13,592 nt of DNA from an uncultured Bacteroidales bacterium (GTDB lineage: Bacteria; Bacteroidota; Bacteroidia; Bacteroidales; UBA3663), in assembly GCA_905236195.1 (NCBI GenBank), contig CAJOOX010000122.1, positions 1 to 13,592 on the forward strand, written 5' to 3'. A program made the position numbers and the translations under genes. The notes below the pieces were generated by a model. The model searched no databases, had not been told where the DNA came from, and saw only the letters and a program-made list of their open reading frames with translations. The number at the start of each line of letters is the position of its first letter. Position 1 is the first letter of the stretch. Of the stretch, positions 1 through 7,188 are shown in pieces.

Positions 1-2
1 AA

Positions 3-578
3 ACCGAGGGCATCTGTCCCGACTGTAGCGGCACCGGCAAAAAAATCAGGACCCGCTGTCCCCATTGCAACGGCGAAGGTATCGTAATCGGCGAAAAAGT
101 AATCGATGTGAAAATTCCCGCCGGTGTGGGCGAGGGCATGCAACTCACCATGGAGGGCTACGGCAATGCTGCACGTCGCGGCGGTGAGCCCGGCGATCTC
201 TATGTGCTCATCGAAGAGGAGAAACAGAACGTGTTCATCCGCCAGGACAACCACCTGCTCTACAACCTGCTGCTCGACTTCCCGACGGCAGCCCTTGGCG
301 GCGAGGTGGAAATCCCGCTTGTGGAAGGTAGTGTGAAACAGACCATCAAGCCCGGCACACAGCCCGGTACCCAGATCCGTCTGTCAGGCAAAGGCCTGCC
401 CTCTGTGAACCGCTCCGGCAGGGGAGACCTCGTGGCCGAGGTTTCGGTCTATGTGCCGGAAACCCTCGAAAGCGATGAGAAGAAAACGCTGGAGGAACTG
501 CGCAAACACAGGAATTTCAATACTTCGCCTTCCGTGGTGGAGAAATTCAGAAACAAAATCCGCAATCTGTTCTCCTGA
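3..578 (+). CDS. dnaJ: Chaperone protein DnaJ, C-terminal part (5' end outside window)
   Basis: DnaJ is the Hsp40 co-chaperone that delivers unfolded proteins to DnaK and stimulates its ATPase in the cytoplasm. The open frame runs in from the left edge and ends at TGA 576-578, leaving 191 residues. It begins inside the zinc-binding region: the last two of the four CxxCxGxG repeats are visible as CPDCSGTG (bases 15-38) and CPHCNGEG (57-80). The C-terminal substrate-binding domains follow, with typical KIPAGVGEGMQL, GDLYVLIEE and LSGKGLPS segments. The J-domain and the first two zinc repeats lie outside the window. The end is natural in length for the family. The TGA shares its last base with the ATG of the next gene, which suggests translational coupling. 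Identity is secure from the motifs; only the missing N-terminus is unknown. Confidence 0.97.
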   Translation, partial: TEGICPDCSGTGKKIRTRCPHCNGEGIVIGEKVIDVKIPAGVGEGMQLTMEGYGNAARRGGEPGDLYVLIEEEKQNVFIRQDNHLLYNLLLDFPTAALGGEVEIPLVEGSVKQTIKPGTQPGTQIRLSGKGLPSVNRSGRGDLVAEVSVYVPETLESDEKKTLEELRKHRNFNTSPSVVEKFRNKIRNLFS

Positions 579-871
579 TGAGGTACACGGGCACCCCTGA
601 CCCCATCATGCTGATTGGGGCGCTTTCGGATTTATGGAAAAAGGGAATCCTTCCCGAGCCTTGTAATCCCTATTTCGAGTGGAAATTGCGGGGAGCACCG
701 CTCTTCTCACTCAAAGTGGGTTACCTGGTCTTGATTGAAACTTCCCAACATATATATGAACTGGAGAACCGGAAGGGCTCCACCAGGATAAGTGAAGACG
801 AGAATAACCTATTGATGACATTCTGTTACATTAACGAAGAAGTAAAATCGCATTTATCGAAATTGAAATGA
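578..871 (+). CDS. Hypothetical protein, 97 aa, coupled to dnaJ
   Basis: I do not recognise this protein family. The ATG at 578 shares one base with the dnaJ stop, and its own TGA (869-871) overlaps the ATG of the LRR gene (868) in an ATGA. That position in a tightly packed operon is the main reason to believe it is real. The product has no signal peptide or clear membrane segment and is predicted to be cytoplasmic. It has a hydrophobic central strand-like stretch (LFSLKVGYLVLIE, about residues 42-54) and a charged, probably helical C-terminal half ending in lysines. Base composition falls towards its 3' end compared with dnaJ, which may mean more recent arrival or weaker constraint. An alternative start is the ATG at 608. 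Function is unknown. Confidence 0.65.
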   Translation: MRYTGTPDPIMLIGALSDLWKKGILPEPCNPYFEWKLRGAPLFSLKVGYLVLIETSQHIYELENRKGSTRISEDENNLLMTFCYINEEVKSHLSKLK

Positions 872-2598
872 AATCGTGCATTTGCTTTTGTCTGACGTTT
901 TTATTATTGTTCACAAGTTGTGGCAACGCTGACGTCACTTTTACAGTCGGCGATCTGACCTACAAGACCACCAAAGACGGTTGCAAGGTCACTAAACCTG
1001 AAACGGACTATGCCGGCGCCATTACTGTTCCCGCTGAAGTAGAATATCAGGGTAAAAAGTATGATGTAACAGCAATCGACGACTACGCTTTCCGCGACTG
1101 TAATGAGCTGGAAAGTATCACTTTGCCCGCTTCTGTCGGAATGATTGGCTATGGTGCCTTTATGGGCTGTTCCAAGATGACGGCGGTTCATCTTTCGGAA
1201 GGTCTGAAAGAAATCGGTTCCAGCGCTTTTGAAAGATGTGTGCGTGTACAGTCATTCGAACTTCCCAAGACATTGTCGGTAATCGGAGAAGCAGCATTCG
1301 AGAACTGTACAAACCTGGAAAGTATTCATCTGCCCAGTTCTGTGACAAAGATAGATAATTGGACATTTGCCTTTTGCGTCACCCTGTCGGATGTCACTTT
1401 CCCTGACAATCTGGCCGAGATAGGAGAACGTGCCTTTGCAGGATGCAGAAGCCTCCCGTCGGTCTATCTGCCCCAACATCTGAAGAAAATCGGGCGCATG
1501 GCCTTCCAAAAGTGCACCAGCCTGACGAATATCACCATCCCGATGGAAACCGAGGAAATCGGAGTCGGCGCATTCAATTACTGTGATCTCCAGCAGATTC
1601 ATGTCGCAGTGGGTAACATACATTATCTGGATGACCATGGCGTCCTGTTGACTTACGACCGCAAAGCCCTCCATACCTTCCCGAGCCAAATTGTAGGCAA
1701 CGTGATATTGCCTGGCGGTGTGGAACATATCCTCGATTACGCCTTTTCAGGAACAGAGAGGTTATACACGCTCACATTGCCCGAAGGTGTTAAGAGCATT
1801 GGGGCCGGTGCTTTTGCCGACTGTGTGTCTATGACCGAGGTCGTCCTTCCCTCAACGGTGACACGTATAGGACAGAGCGCTTTTATCAATTGTGCATCGC
1901 TCGCCAAAATCAACCTGCCGGATAATCTGACCGAGATTGCAGAGCAGACTTTCGTTAATTGCCGTACGTTGCATGACATAGATATACCCGACAAAGTGAC
2001 TGAAATCGGCAATTCAGCCTTCAGTGACTGTGTTTCCCTGTCGCACGTCAAATTCCCCAACCATCTGAAGAATATTGCAGCCAGCGCCTTCGCCAATTGC
2101 TATACCATCCGCGAGATTACTTTGCCCGTCGGCGTGGAACAGATTGGCGAACTCTGTTTCTCCTCCTGCAACAGTCTCTTCCAAATAGAACTTCCCGCAT
2201 CTCTCCGTCTTATCGGGGATGCCGCTTTTGAAAACTGTCTGACACTCGAACGTATCGAACTGCCCAATCAGATGACCCGCATCGGTTTCCGTATGTTCAA
2301 GGGATGTGTCTCTCTGTCCAGCGTCAAACTGCCTTCCAATCTGGAATCCATCGCCATGAGTGCATTTGAAGACTGTCGTACCATCCGTACGATGCACTTT
2401 CCCATGTCCATCAAGAGTATTGGATCCAAGGCATTCATGGGCTGTCCGTCGCTGGTAGATATAAGCATGCCGCGCCCCGTCATGATTGAGTGGAACACTT
2501 TTGACGATAAATACGTTACACTGCATGTGCCGGCCGGTCGGAAATCGGCATTTGAGAAACAAGAGAACTACGACCACTTCAAGGCCATTGAGGACTAA
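868..2598 (+). CDS. BspA-type leucine-rich repeat lipoprotein (LRR_5 family)
   Basis: This is a predicted envelope lipoprotein of 576 residues. The N-terminus is a lipoprotein signal: a hydrophobic stretch ends in LLLFTSC, with the lipid cysteine at residue 18. Residues just after the cysteine (GNADV) are not strongly acidic, so surface export is less clearly signalled than in the lipoprotein at 6155. After a short N-terminal segment, about 19 repeats of roughly 23 residues fit the TpLRR/BspA pattern (IGxxAFxxCxxLxxIxLPxxLxx). One interruption in the middle (about residues 245-290) has the GVLLTYDRKAL type of insert common in this family, and the C-terminus ends with an LHVPAG cap. Related proteins in oral and gut Bacteroidota bind host or bacterial surfaces; the ligand here is unknown. 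The ATG overlaps the upstream stop by four bases, so expression is probably linked to dnaJ and the 97-aa gene. Confidence 0.93.
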   Translation: MKSCICFCLTFLLLFTSCGNADVTFTVGDLTYKTTKDGCKVTKPETDYAGAITVPAEVEYQGKKYDVTAIDDYAFRDCNELESITLPASVGMIGYGAFMGCSKMTAVHLSEGLKEIGSSAFERCVRVQSFELPKTLSVIGEAAFENCTNLESIHLPSSVTKIDNWTFAFCVTLSDVTFPDNLAEIGERAFAGCRSLPSVYLPQHLKKIGRMAFQKCTSLTNITIPMETEEIGVGAFNYCDLQQIHVAVGNIHYLDDHGVLLTYDRKALHTFPSQIVGNVILPGGVEHILDYAFSGTERLYTLTLPEGVKSIGAGAFADCVSMTEVVLPSTVTRIGQSAFINCASLAKINLPDNLTEIAEQTFVNCRTLHDIDIPDKVTEIGNSAFSDCVSLSHVKFPNHLKNIAASAFANCYTIREITLPVGVEQIGELCFSSCNSLFQIELPASLRLIGDAAFENCLTLERIELPNQMTRIGFRMFKGCVSLSSVKLPSNLESIAMSAFEDCRTIRTMHFPMSIKSIGSKAFMGCPSLVDISMPRPVMIEWNTFDDKYVTLHVPAGRKSAFEKQENYDHFKAIED

Positions 2599-2666
2599 GA
2601 AGTCAGGTAAAAGAATACAGGTTAAGATTCGAAACCCATTTCCTCCGTTTCGGGGGAAAGAAGAGT

Positions 2667-2702
2667 GTCCCTAATACAAATTCCGTCCCTAATACAAATT
2701 CC
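2667..2702 (+). repeat. Perfect 18-bp tandem duplication before the GH97 start
   Basis: The unit GTCCCTAATACAAATTCC occurs twice without mismatch or gap, at 2667-2684 and 2685-2702. It ends one base before the ATG at 2704. Since 18 is a multiple of three, a translation starting at the GTG at 2665 would stay in frame and add SLIQIP twice before the signal peptide. A purine-rich, Shine-Dalgarno-like tract (2652-2665) precedes the repeat, so each copy pushes that tract further from the ATG. Confidence 0.95.
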
Positions 2703-2703
2703 T

Positions 2704-4674
2704 ATGAAACAGCTTTTATTGCCTGCCCTGTTTCTTCTGCCCGCCGTGCTTTGGGCTGAGGAAACCGTTCTGAAGTCACCCAACGGACAACTTGCCGTGC
2801 GGATTGACAACCAAGGGGGACAACTGCATTATCAGGTGTCTCTCAACGGCTCTGTCGCTCTTGAAAAGTCACGTTTGGGTCTGGTGACCGACTATGCCGA
2901 CTTTTCACGTAATCTGAGTTGGCTGGATGTCAAAACGTCCCGTATCGATACCGTTCGCAAGATGACGCGAACGAAAGCTGCCACATCCCGTTATGTAGCC
3001 AATTGTGCCGATGTGACCCTGCGTTCTGCCAACGGTTATGATATGGTACTGACTTTCCGGGTGGCCGACAACGATGTGGCCTACCGCTACAGTCTTATGC
3101 GACAGAACCGCGATCGTTATGGTAATCCCATGGGTTGCATCATCCTCGATGAATGTTCTTCATTCCGGTTACCCGATTCTGCCCGAGCTTTCATTTCCCC
3201 GCAGATCAATCCGATGACCGGTTGGGCGAAAACCAAGCCGAGTTATGAGGAAGACTATCTGTCAGAAATGCCCGTTGCTGCCAAATCTCAGTTCGGTGAG
3301 GGATATATTTTCCCTGCGCTTTTCCACAACGAACACAATTGGGTACTTTTGGGTGAGACCGGTGTGGACAGTCATTACTGCGGTTCGCATCTCAAGGATT
3401 GGACCGGGGATTGCGGTTATCAGATAGCCTTTCCCAATGACGACGAATGGCGTGGCAAGACCAGCGGCAAACCGGGCCTCAATGTGCCGGGCACTACCCC
3501 TTGGCGTACCGTCACGGTGGGAGAGACCCTCAAGCCGATTGTCGAGACCACTATCGCCTACGACCTTGTGAATCCGCGTTATGAGGCAACAACCGATTAT
3601 CTTCCCGGACGCTACACCTGGTCCTGGCTCATCTGGCAGGACCGTTCCGTCAACTACGACGATCAGGTCCGCTTCATCGACCTGGCTGCTTCGCTCGGTC
3701 TGGAATACTGTCTGGTTGACGGTTGGTGGGATCAGCAGATCGGTCGCGATCGCATGGAACAGCTTGCCGCATACGCCCGTTCCAAGGGTGTGAAACTCAT
3801 GCTGTGGTATAACAGCAACGGATGGTGGAACGATGCGCCCCAGACCCCCCGTGACTGTATGAATACTGCTGCGGCCCGCGACCGTGAGATGGCGTGGCTT
3901 CGCAGTATCGGTGTGGCTGGTATCAAGGTCGATTTCTTCGGGTCGGACAAACAGGAGGCGATGTCCCTCTATGAAGATATCCTCACCGATGCCAACCGCT
4001 ATGGCCTGGCTGTCATTTTCCATGGATGCACCATTCCCAGGGGCTGGGAAGTGATGTTCCCAAACTACATTGCCTCCGAAGCCTGTCTGGCCAGTGAGAA
4101 TGTATATTTCACCGAAGAACACGCCCGCTCCGAGGCATATGAACTCACGATGCATCCCTTTGTACGTAATGCTCTGGGCAGTTTCGACTGGGGAGGCATT
4201 ATCCTTAATAAATATATGAGTCGCGACAACCGGAGCCGTCATCCGCGTTATACAGGTGATATCTTCGAACTTGCATCAGGAGTGGCTATCCAAACCTATG
4301 TCAACTGCGTGGCCCTCACACCCAATGCGGCTGAGGAAATCCCTGACTTCGAGAAAGAATTCATTCGCAGGATGCCCACGTCCTGGGACGAAGTGCGTTT
4401 CCTCGACGGATATCCCGGACGTTACGTGGCGCTGGCTCGCCGTAGTGGCGACCGCTGGTATATTGTGGCTATGAATGCCACCGACCGTGTCCTTGAACTC
4501 AACCTCGACATGTCGTCCTTCGGGTGGAACGGTTCAGTGCGTACTTGTCTGAGAGACCTTCCCGCCAAGAAGGGAGAACGTTTCATGCCGGCGGAGAAAA
4601 CAACATTGAAAATCAATAAAAAGGGATTCACTAAAATCCGCTTGCAGCCCAATGGAGGAACCATAATATTATGA
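2704..4674 (+). CDS. Secreted glycoside hydrolase family 97 (alpha-galactosidase-like, retaining type)
   Basis: GH97 enzymes remove alpha-linked glucose or galactose from oligosaccharides, usually in the Bacteroidota periplasm. The start chosen is ATG 2704, giving 656 residues, because a standard signal peptide begins there (MKQLLLPALFLLPAVLWA, likely cut before EE). The GTG at 2665 would add 13 odd residues from the tandem repeat. The N-terminal beta-sandwich begins SPNGQLAVRI, and the barrel contains YCLVDGWWD, GVKLMLWYNSNGWW and GIKVDFFGSDKQ. D410 in KVDFF sits where retaining GH97 enzymes (BT1871 type) carry their nucleophile, and E465 lies 55 residues later, the spacing I recall for that enzyme's acid/base pair (D415/E470). 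Retaining alpha-galactosidase activity is therefore more likely than SusB-type inverting alpha-glucosidase; this is inference. The C-terminal beta domain ends in KINKKGFTKIRL. The TGA overlaps the next start by four bases. No clear promoter was seen in the 105-base gap before it. Confidence 0.93.
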   Translation: MKQLLLPALFLLPAVLWAEETVLKSPNGQLAVRIDNQGGQLHYQVSLNGSVALEKSRLGLVTDYADFSRNLSWLDVKTSRIDTVRKMTRTKAATSRYVANCADVTLRSANGYDMVLTFRVADNDVAYRYSLMRQNRDRYGNPMGCIILDECSSFRLPDSARAFISPQINPMTGWAKTKPSYEEDYLSEMPVAAKSQFGEGYIFPALFHNEHNWVLLGETGVDSHYCGSHLKDWTGDCGYQIAFPNDDEWRGKTSGKPGLNVPGTTPWRTVTVGETLKPIVETTIAYDLVNPRYEATTDYLPGRYTWSWLIWQDRSVNYDDQVRFIDLAASLGLEYCLVDGWWDQQIGRDRMEQLAAYARSKGVKLMLWYNSNGWWNDAPQTPRDCMNTAAARDREMAWLRSIGVAGIKVDFFGSDKQEAMSLYEDILTDANRYGLAVIFHGCTIPRGWEVMFPNYIASEACLASENVYFTEEHARSEAYELTMHPFVRNALGSFDWGGIILNKYMSRDNRSRHPRYTGDIFELASGVAIQTYVNCVALTPNAAEEIPDFEKEFIRRMPTSWDEVRFLDGYPGRYVALARRSGDRWYIVAMNATDRVLELNLDMSSFGWNGSVRTCLRDLPAKKGERFMPAEKTTLKINKKGFTKIRLQPNGGTIIL

Positions 4675-6005
4675 TGGATTGGGATCATCTTTTGTCAACT
4701 TTGCGTTTTGGTCAGGAACACCTCAGCGGCTTGCGACCTCATGCCAGAACTGAATTTCAGCGCGATTATGACCGGCTGATCTTCTCGTCGGCCTTTCGCA
4801 GAATGCAGTCCAAGACTCAGGTTTTTCCGCTTCCGGGCATCGTTTTCGTGCACAACCGTTTGACTCATTCACTCGAAGTGTCGTGTGTCGGACGCAGTCT
4901 TGCCAACAATGCGGCTTCGGCTTTCATCGAGAAATACAAGGGGGAGGAGTGGACCTGGAAACTCGAATCTCTCGACGATGTGGTTGCCACAGCCTGTCTG
5001 GCCCACGATATGGGAAATCCGCCCTTCGGTCACAGCGGCGAACGTGCCATATCTTCGTATTTCTCCGAGGGTAACGGCAAGAGTCTCGAGTCGGAATTGG
5101 ATGAACAGCAGTGGATGGATCTGGTTCACTTCGAGGGCAATGCCAATGCTTTCCGACTTCTCAGCCATCAGTTCAACGGACGACGACCGGGCGGTTTTGC
5201 CCTGACCTATTCCACACTGGCTTCCGTCATCAAGTATCCCTATCCGTCCACAGCGGCCGGCAAGAAGGGAAAGTTCGGTTATTTCAAGGCCGAGAGCGAC
5301 GGGTTCCACCGTCTCATGAAGGAACTCAGGATAGAGCCCGCCGATGCCGAAGGCAAGTGTTTCTCGCGACATCCTCTTGTTTTCCTCGTCGAGGCGGCCG
5401 ACGATATTTGTTATCAGATTATGGACATCGAAGATGCCCATCATCTGAAGATTCTTTCCACCGACGAGACGCGCGAACTTTTGTTGGGATTCCTCGACGG
5501 CGAACGGCGTTCGCATGTGGAGGAACGGATGAACCTCTTTGCCAGCGATGTCAACGAACAGATAGCCTATCTCCGCTCCTGCGCCATCGGCACGCTTGTC
5601 CACGAGTGTTCCGAGGCCTTCATCAGCCACGAGGAGGAGATTCTGCGCGGTCGTTTCATGACCCCGCTCATGGACCTGATTTCCGAAACGCCCAAACAGG
5701 CTTACCGGCATTGTTCCGAGGTCGCCGTATCCAAGATTTACAACACCTCCGATGTTGTAGACATCGAGATTGCCGGCCACCGGATTTTCTCCGTCCTGCT
5801 CGACCGTTATCTCGAGGCGGTGCTTTGGCCCGACCGCGTGGCCTCCAAACTCCTGCTCTCCCGTGTGCCCCGTCAGTACGAGATGCGTTCGCCCGAACTA
5901 TATTGTCGTTTACTGGCAGTTTTAGACTATATCAGCGGCATGACCGACGAATATGCCCTCGACCTTTATCGCAAGATAAGCGGGATATCATTACCCACGT
6001 TATAG
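4671..6005 (+). CDS. dgt: Deoxyguanosinetriphosphate triphosphohydrolase (dGTPase), HD superfamily
   Basis: This cytoplasmic metal-dependent enzyme hydrolyses dGTP (often other dNTPs) to the nucleoside and triphosphate, controlling dNTP pools. The HD-domain ligands are visible: H66 in NRLTHSLEV, H112-D113 in CLAHDMGNPPFGHSGE, and D244 in EAADDICYQIMDIEDAH. The N-terminal RDYDRLIFSSAFRRMQSKTQVF block is the family signature. Length (444 aa) matches Bacteroidota homologues. Two starts are possible: ATG 4671, overlapping the GH97 stop in an ATGA, or ATG 4674, sharing one base with it. A GGAGG at 4654-4658 fits either. Coupling to a secreted glycosidase is unexpected, as no metabolic link is apparent. 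The gene ends in an AT-rich gap. Confidence 0.95.
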   Translation: MMDWDHLLSTLRFGQEHLSGLRPHARTEFQRDYDRLIFSSAFRRMQSKTQVFPLPGIVFVHNRLTHSLEVSCVGRSLANNAASAFIEKYKGEEWTWKLESLDDVVATACLAHDMGNPPFGHSGERAISSYFSEGNGKSLESELDEQQWMDLVHFEGNANAFRLLSHQFNGRRPGGFALTYSTLASVIKYPYPSTAAGKKGKFGYFKAESDGFHRLMKELRIEPADAEGKCFSRHPLVFLVEAADDICYQIMDIEDAHHLKILSTDETRELLLGFLDGERRSHVEERMNLFASDVNEQIAYLRSCAIGTLVHECSEAFISHEEEILRGRFMTPLMDLISETPKQAYRHCSEVAVSKIYNTSDVVDIEIAGHRIFSVLLDRYLEAVLWPDRVASKLLLSRVPRQYEMRSPELYCRLLAVLDYISGMTDEYALDLYRKISGISLPTL

Positions 6006-6086
6006 TCAAAAAAAACTTCAAAAATCCCCCAAAACGGCAGAAAATGTCACGTTTTATAAAAAAAACAGCAAATATATACGTAAAAA

Positions 6087-6118
6087 TTTGATTAATTGAA
6101 AATTAATTGGTATATTTG
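6087..6118 (+). promoter_or_regulatory. Bacteroidota-type promoter for the FGE-like/GH127-like pair
   Basis: A -33 TTTG (6087-6090) is followed after exactly 20 bases by a -7 TATATTTG (6111-6118). This matches the TTG-N19/20-TAnnTTTG consensus of the primary Bacteroidota sigma factor. Transcription would begin a few bases downstream, giving a leader of about 30 bases before the ATG at 6155. The spacer itself contains a short repeat, listed separately. Confidence 0.85.
6091..6109. repeat. Short inverted and direct repeat inside the promoter spacer
   Basis: ATTAATT (6091-6097) and AATTAAT (6101-6107) are inverted copies separated by GAA. The same bases also read as a direct repeat, TTAATTG at 6092-6098 and 6103-6109, with an 11-base period. 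The repeat lies wholly between the -33 and -7 elements, where a repressor could block polymerase. AT-rich sequence makes chance occurrence possible. Confidence 0.5.
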
Positions 6119-6154
6119 CACCGGTTAAATTCTTTAGTAAGATCAAAAGACAAG

Positions 6155-7147
6155 ATGAATTTCAGATACTTGGCGTCAGCCATGTTTGCAATAACTTCCG
6201 TGGCAGTATTCATTGCCTGTGATGACGATGAGAACGGCATAGTTTACCAGAAACAGACTTTCCCCATCGGTGAAGTGACCTGGAAGAATGTGACTGAAAG
6301 CGACAAGGCGGTGATTACCGAACTCATCAACAACATGGTCAAGGTGGAGAGCACCCTCTTCTACATGGGGGCCCAGTTGAAGAGTACTTCCAACCCCAAC
6401 TACTACGCATATTCCACTTCCGATACCGCAACGTGGGTGGGCCCGGTAATAACCGTCTCTATGCCCGACTACTACATCGGACGGTATGAGGTCACACAAG
6501 GCGAATGGAAGGCTGTGATGGGCGATGTCCTGCCTACAGGACGCTACTGTAAGATACCGGAAGTGGAGCGCAACGCTCCCTGGTATGCCGAGACGGGTCT
6601 GGCCGACACAATCGCCGCCTACAACATCAGTTATGACGATGCCGTCAATTTCTGCGAGAGCCTCAACGCCAAGACAGGTCTTAACTTCCATCTGCCTACC
6701 GAAGCCCAATGGGAATGTGCGGCACGCGGCGGACGCTACTGCCAAGGTTACCGGTTCATCGGCTCCGACGACTATACCGAGACCTCCTGGTGCTACTCCA
6801 ACGCTTGTGCTCAGGGTCAGTCCGGCAACGACTATGGAGTCCATCGGGGCGGACGGCTCAAGGCCAACGAACTAGGTCTCTATGATATGGGCGGCAATGT
6901 GGCCGAGTGGGTGCAGAACAGCTACTACAAATACTCTTCGGCCGACACTGTCAACCCGCCGCTTGAGAATCCCCGTGCTTTGGCAGGACTGGGTGATACC
7001 CTCATCCTCCGCGGCGGCAGCTGGACCCAGCAGAAGTCGGTTTACTACTGTCCTGCCAACCGGCGCAAGTTCATTCGCAGTTCCTATTCCTCGGAGGAGA
7101 GTCTCCACAGCGCAATTGCCTACTGCGGTTTCCGGTTAGCCCTCTGA
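6155..7147 (+). CDS. Surface-type lipoprotein with FGE/SUMF1 (formylglycine-generating enzyme-like) domain
   Basis: The ATG at 6155 gives 330 residues and opens with a lipoprotein signal ending FIAC, with the lipid cysteine at residue 22. The next residues are DDDEN, an acidic run like the Bacteroidota lipoprotein export signal, so a cell-surface location is likely. The rest is an FGE-sulfatase/SUMF1 fold: YYIGRYEVTQGEWKAVMG, then LPTEAQWECAARGG (from about 180), LYDMGGNVAEW (GGNVAEW 246-252), and GGSW (287-290) leading to YCGFRLAL at the end. True FGEs carry two copper-binding cysteines after the GGSYMC-type motif. Here the first is replaced by Gln (Q292), and the only nearby Cys is shifted by two positions, so sulfatase activation is unlikely. 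A structural or glycan-binding role, or another reaction, is more plausible. It lies 41 bases upstream of the GH127-like gene and probably shares its transcript. A TTG at 6107 in the same frame is rejected because it lies inside the promoter. Confidence 0.92.
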   Translation: MNFRYLASAMFAITSVAVFIACDDDENGIVYQKQTFPIGEVTWKNVTESDKAVITELINNMVKVESTLFYMGAQLKSTSNPNYYAYSTSDTATWVGPVITVSMPDYYIGRYEVTQGEWKAVMGDVLPTGRYCKIPEVERNAPWYAETGLADTIAAYNISYDDAVNFCESLNAKTGLNFHLPTEAQWECAARGGRYCQGYRFIGSDDYTETSWCYSNACAQGQSGNDYGVHRGGRLKANELGLYDMGGNVAEWVQNSYYKYSSADTVNPPLENPRALAGLGDTLILRGGSWTQQKSVYYCPANRRKFIRSSYSSEESLHSAIAYCGFRLAL

Positions 7148-7188
7148 CATAATAACCACCTATTCAACAGCAATCCCTTCTTTTTTTG

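Noticed and set aside
868..2598. Regular repeats as a possible CRISPR-like array
   Set aside because: The periodicity is about 69 bases and is protein-level (LRR); the DNA copies are diverged and lie in one continuous reading frame.
2665..2703. GTG at 2665 as the start of the GH97 gene
   Set aside because: It would put 13 residues made of the tandem repeat before an otherwise normal signal peptide. It is kept only as part of the leader-duplication finding.
3262..4242. Minus-strand open frame antisense to the GH97 gene
   Set aside because: GH97 motifs are intact on the plus strand; the antisense product has no recognisable motifs and is a product of codon bias.
6031..6055. AAAACG/CGTTTT inverted repeat after dgt as a terminator
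   Set aside because: Only six pairs, mostly A-T, with a 13-base loop and no T-run directly after it; too weak to call in such AT-rich sequence.
4869..6091. Open frames over the dGTPase gene: minus strand 4869-5780 and second plus frame 5111-6091
   Set aside because: The HD-domain frame is clearly the real gene; the others have biased composition, with many Arg and Pro in the plus-strand one, and no family features.
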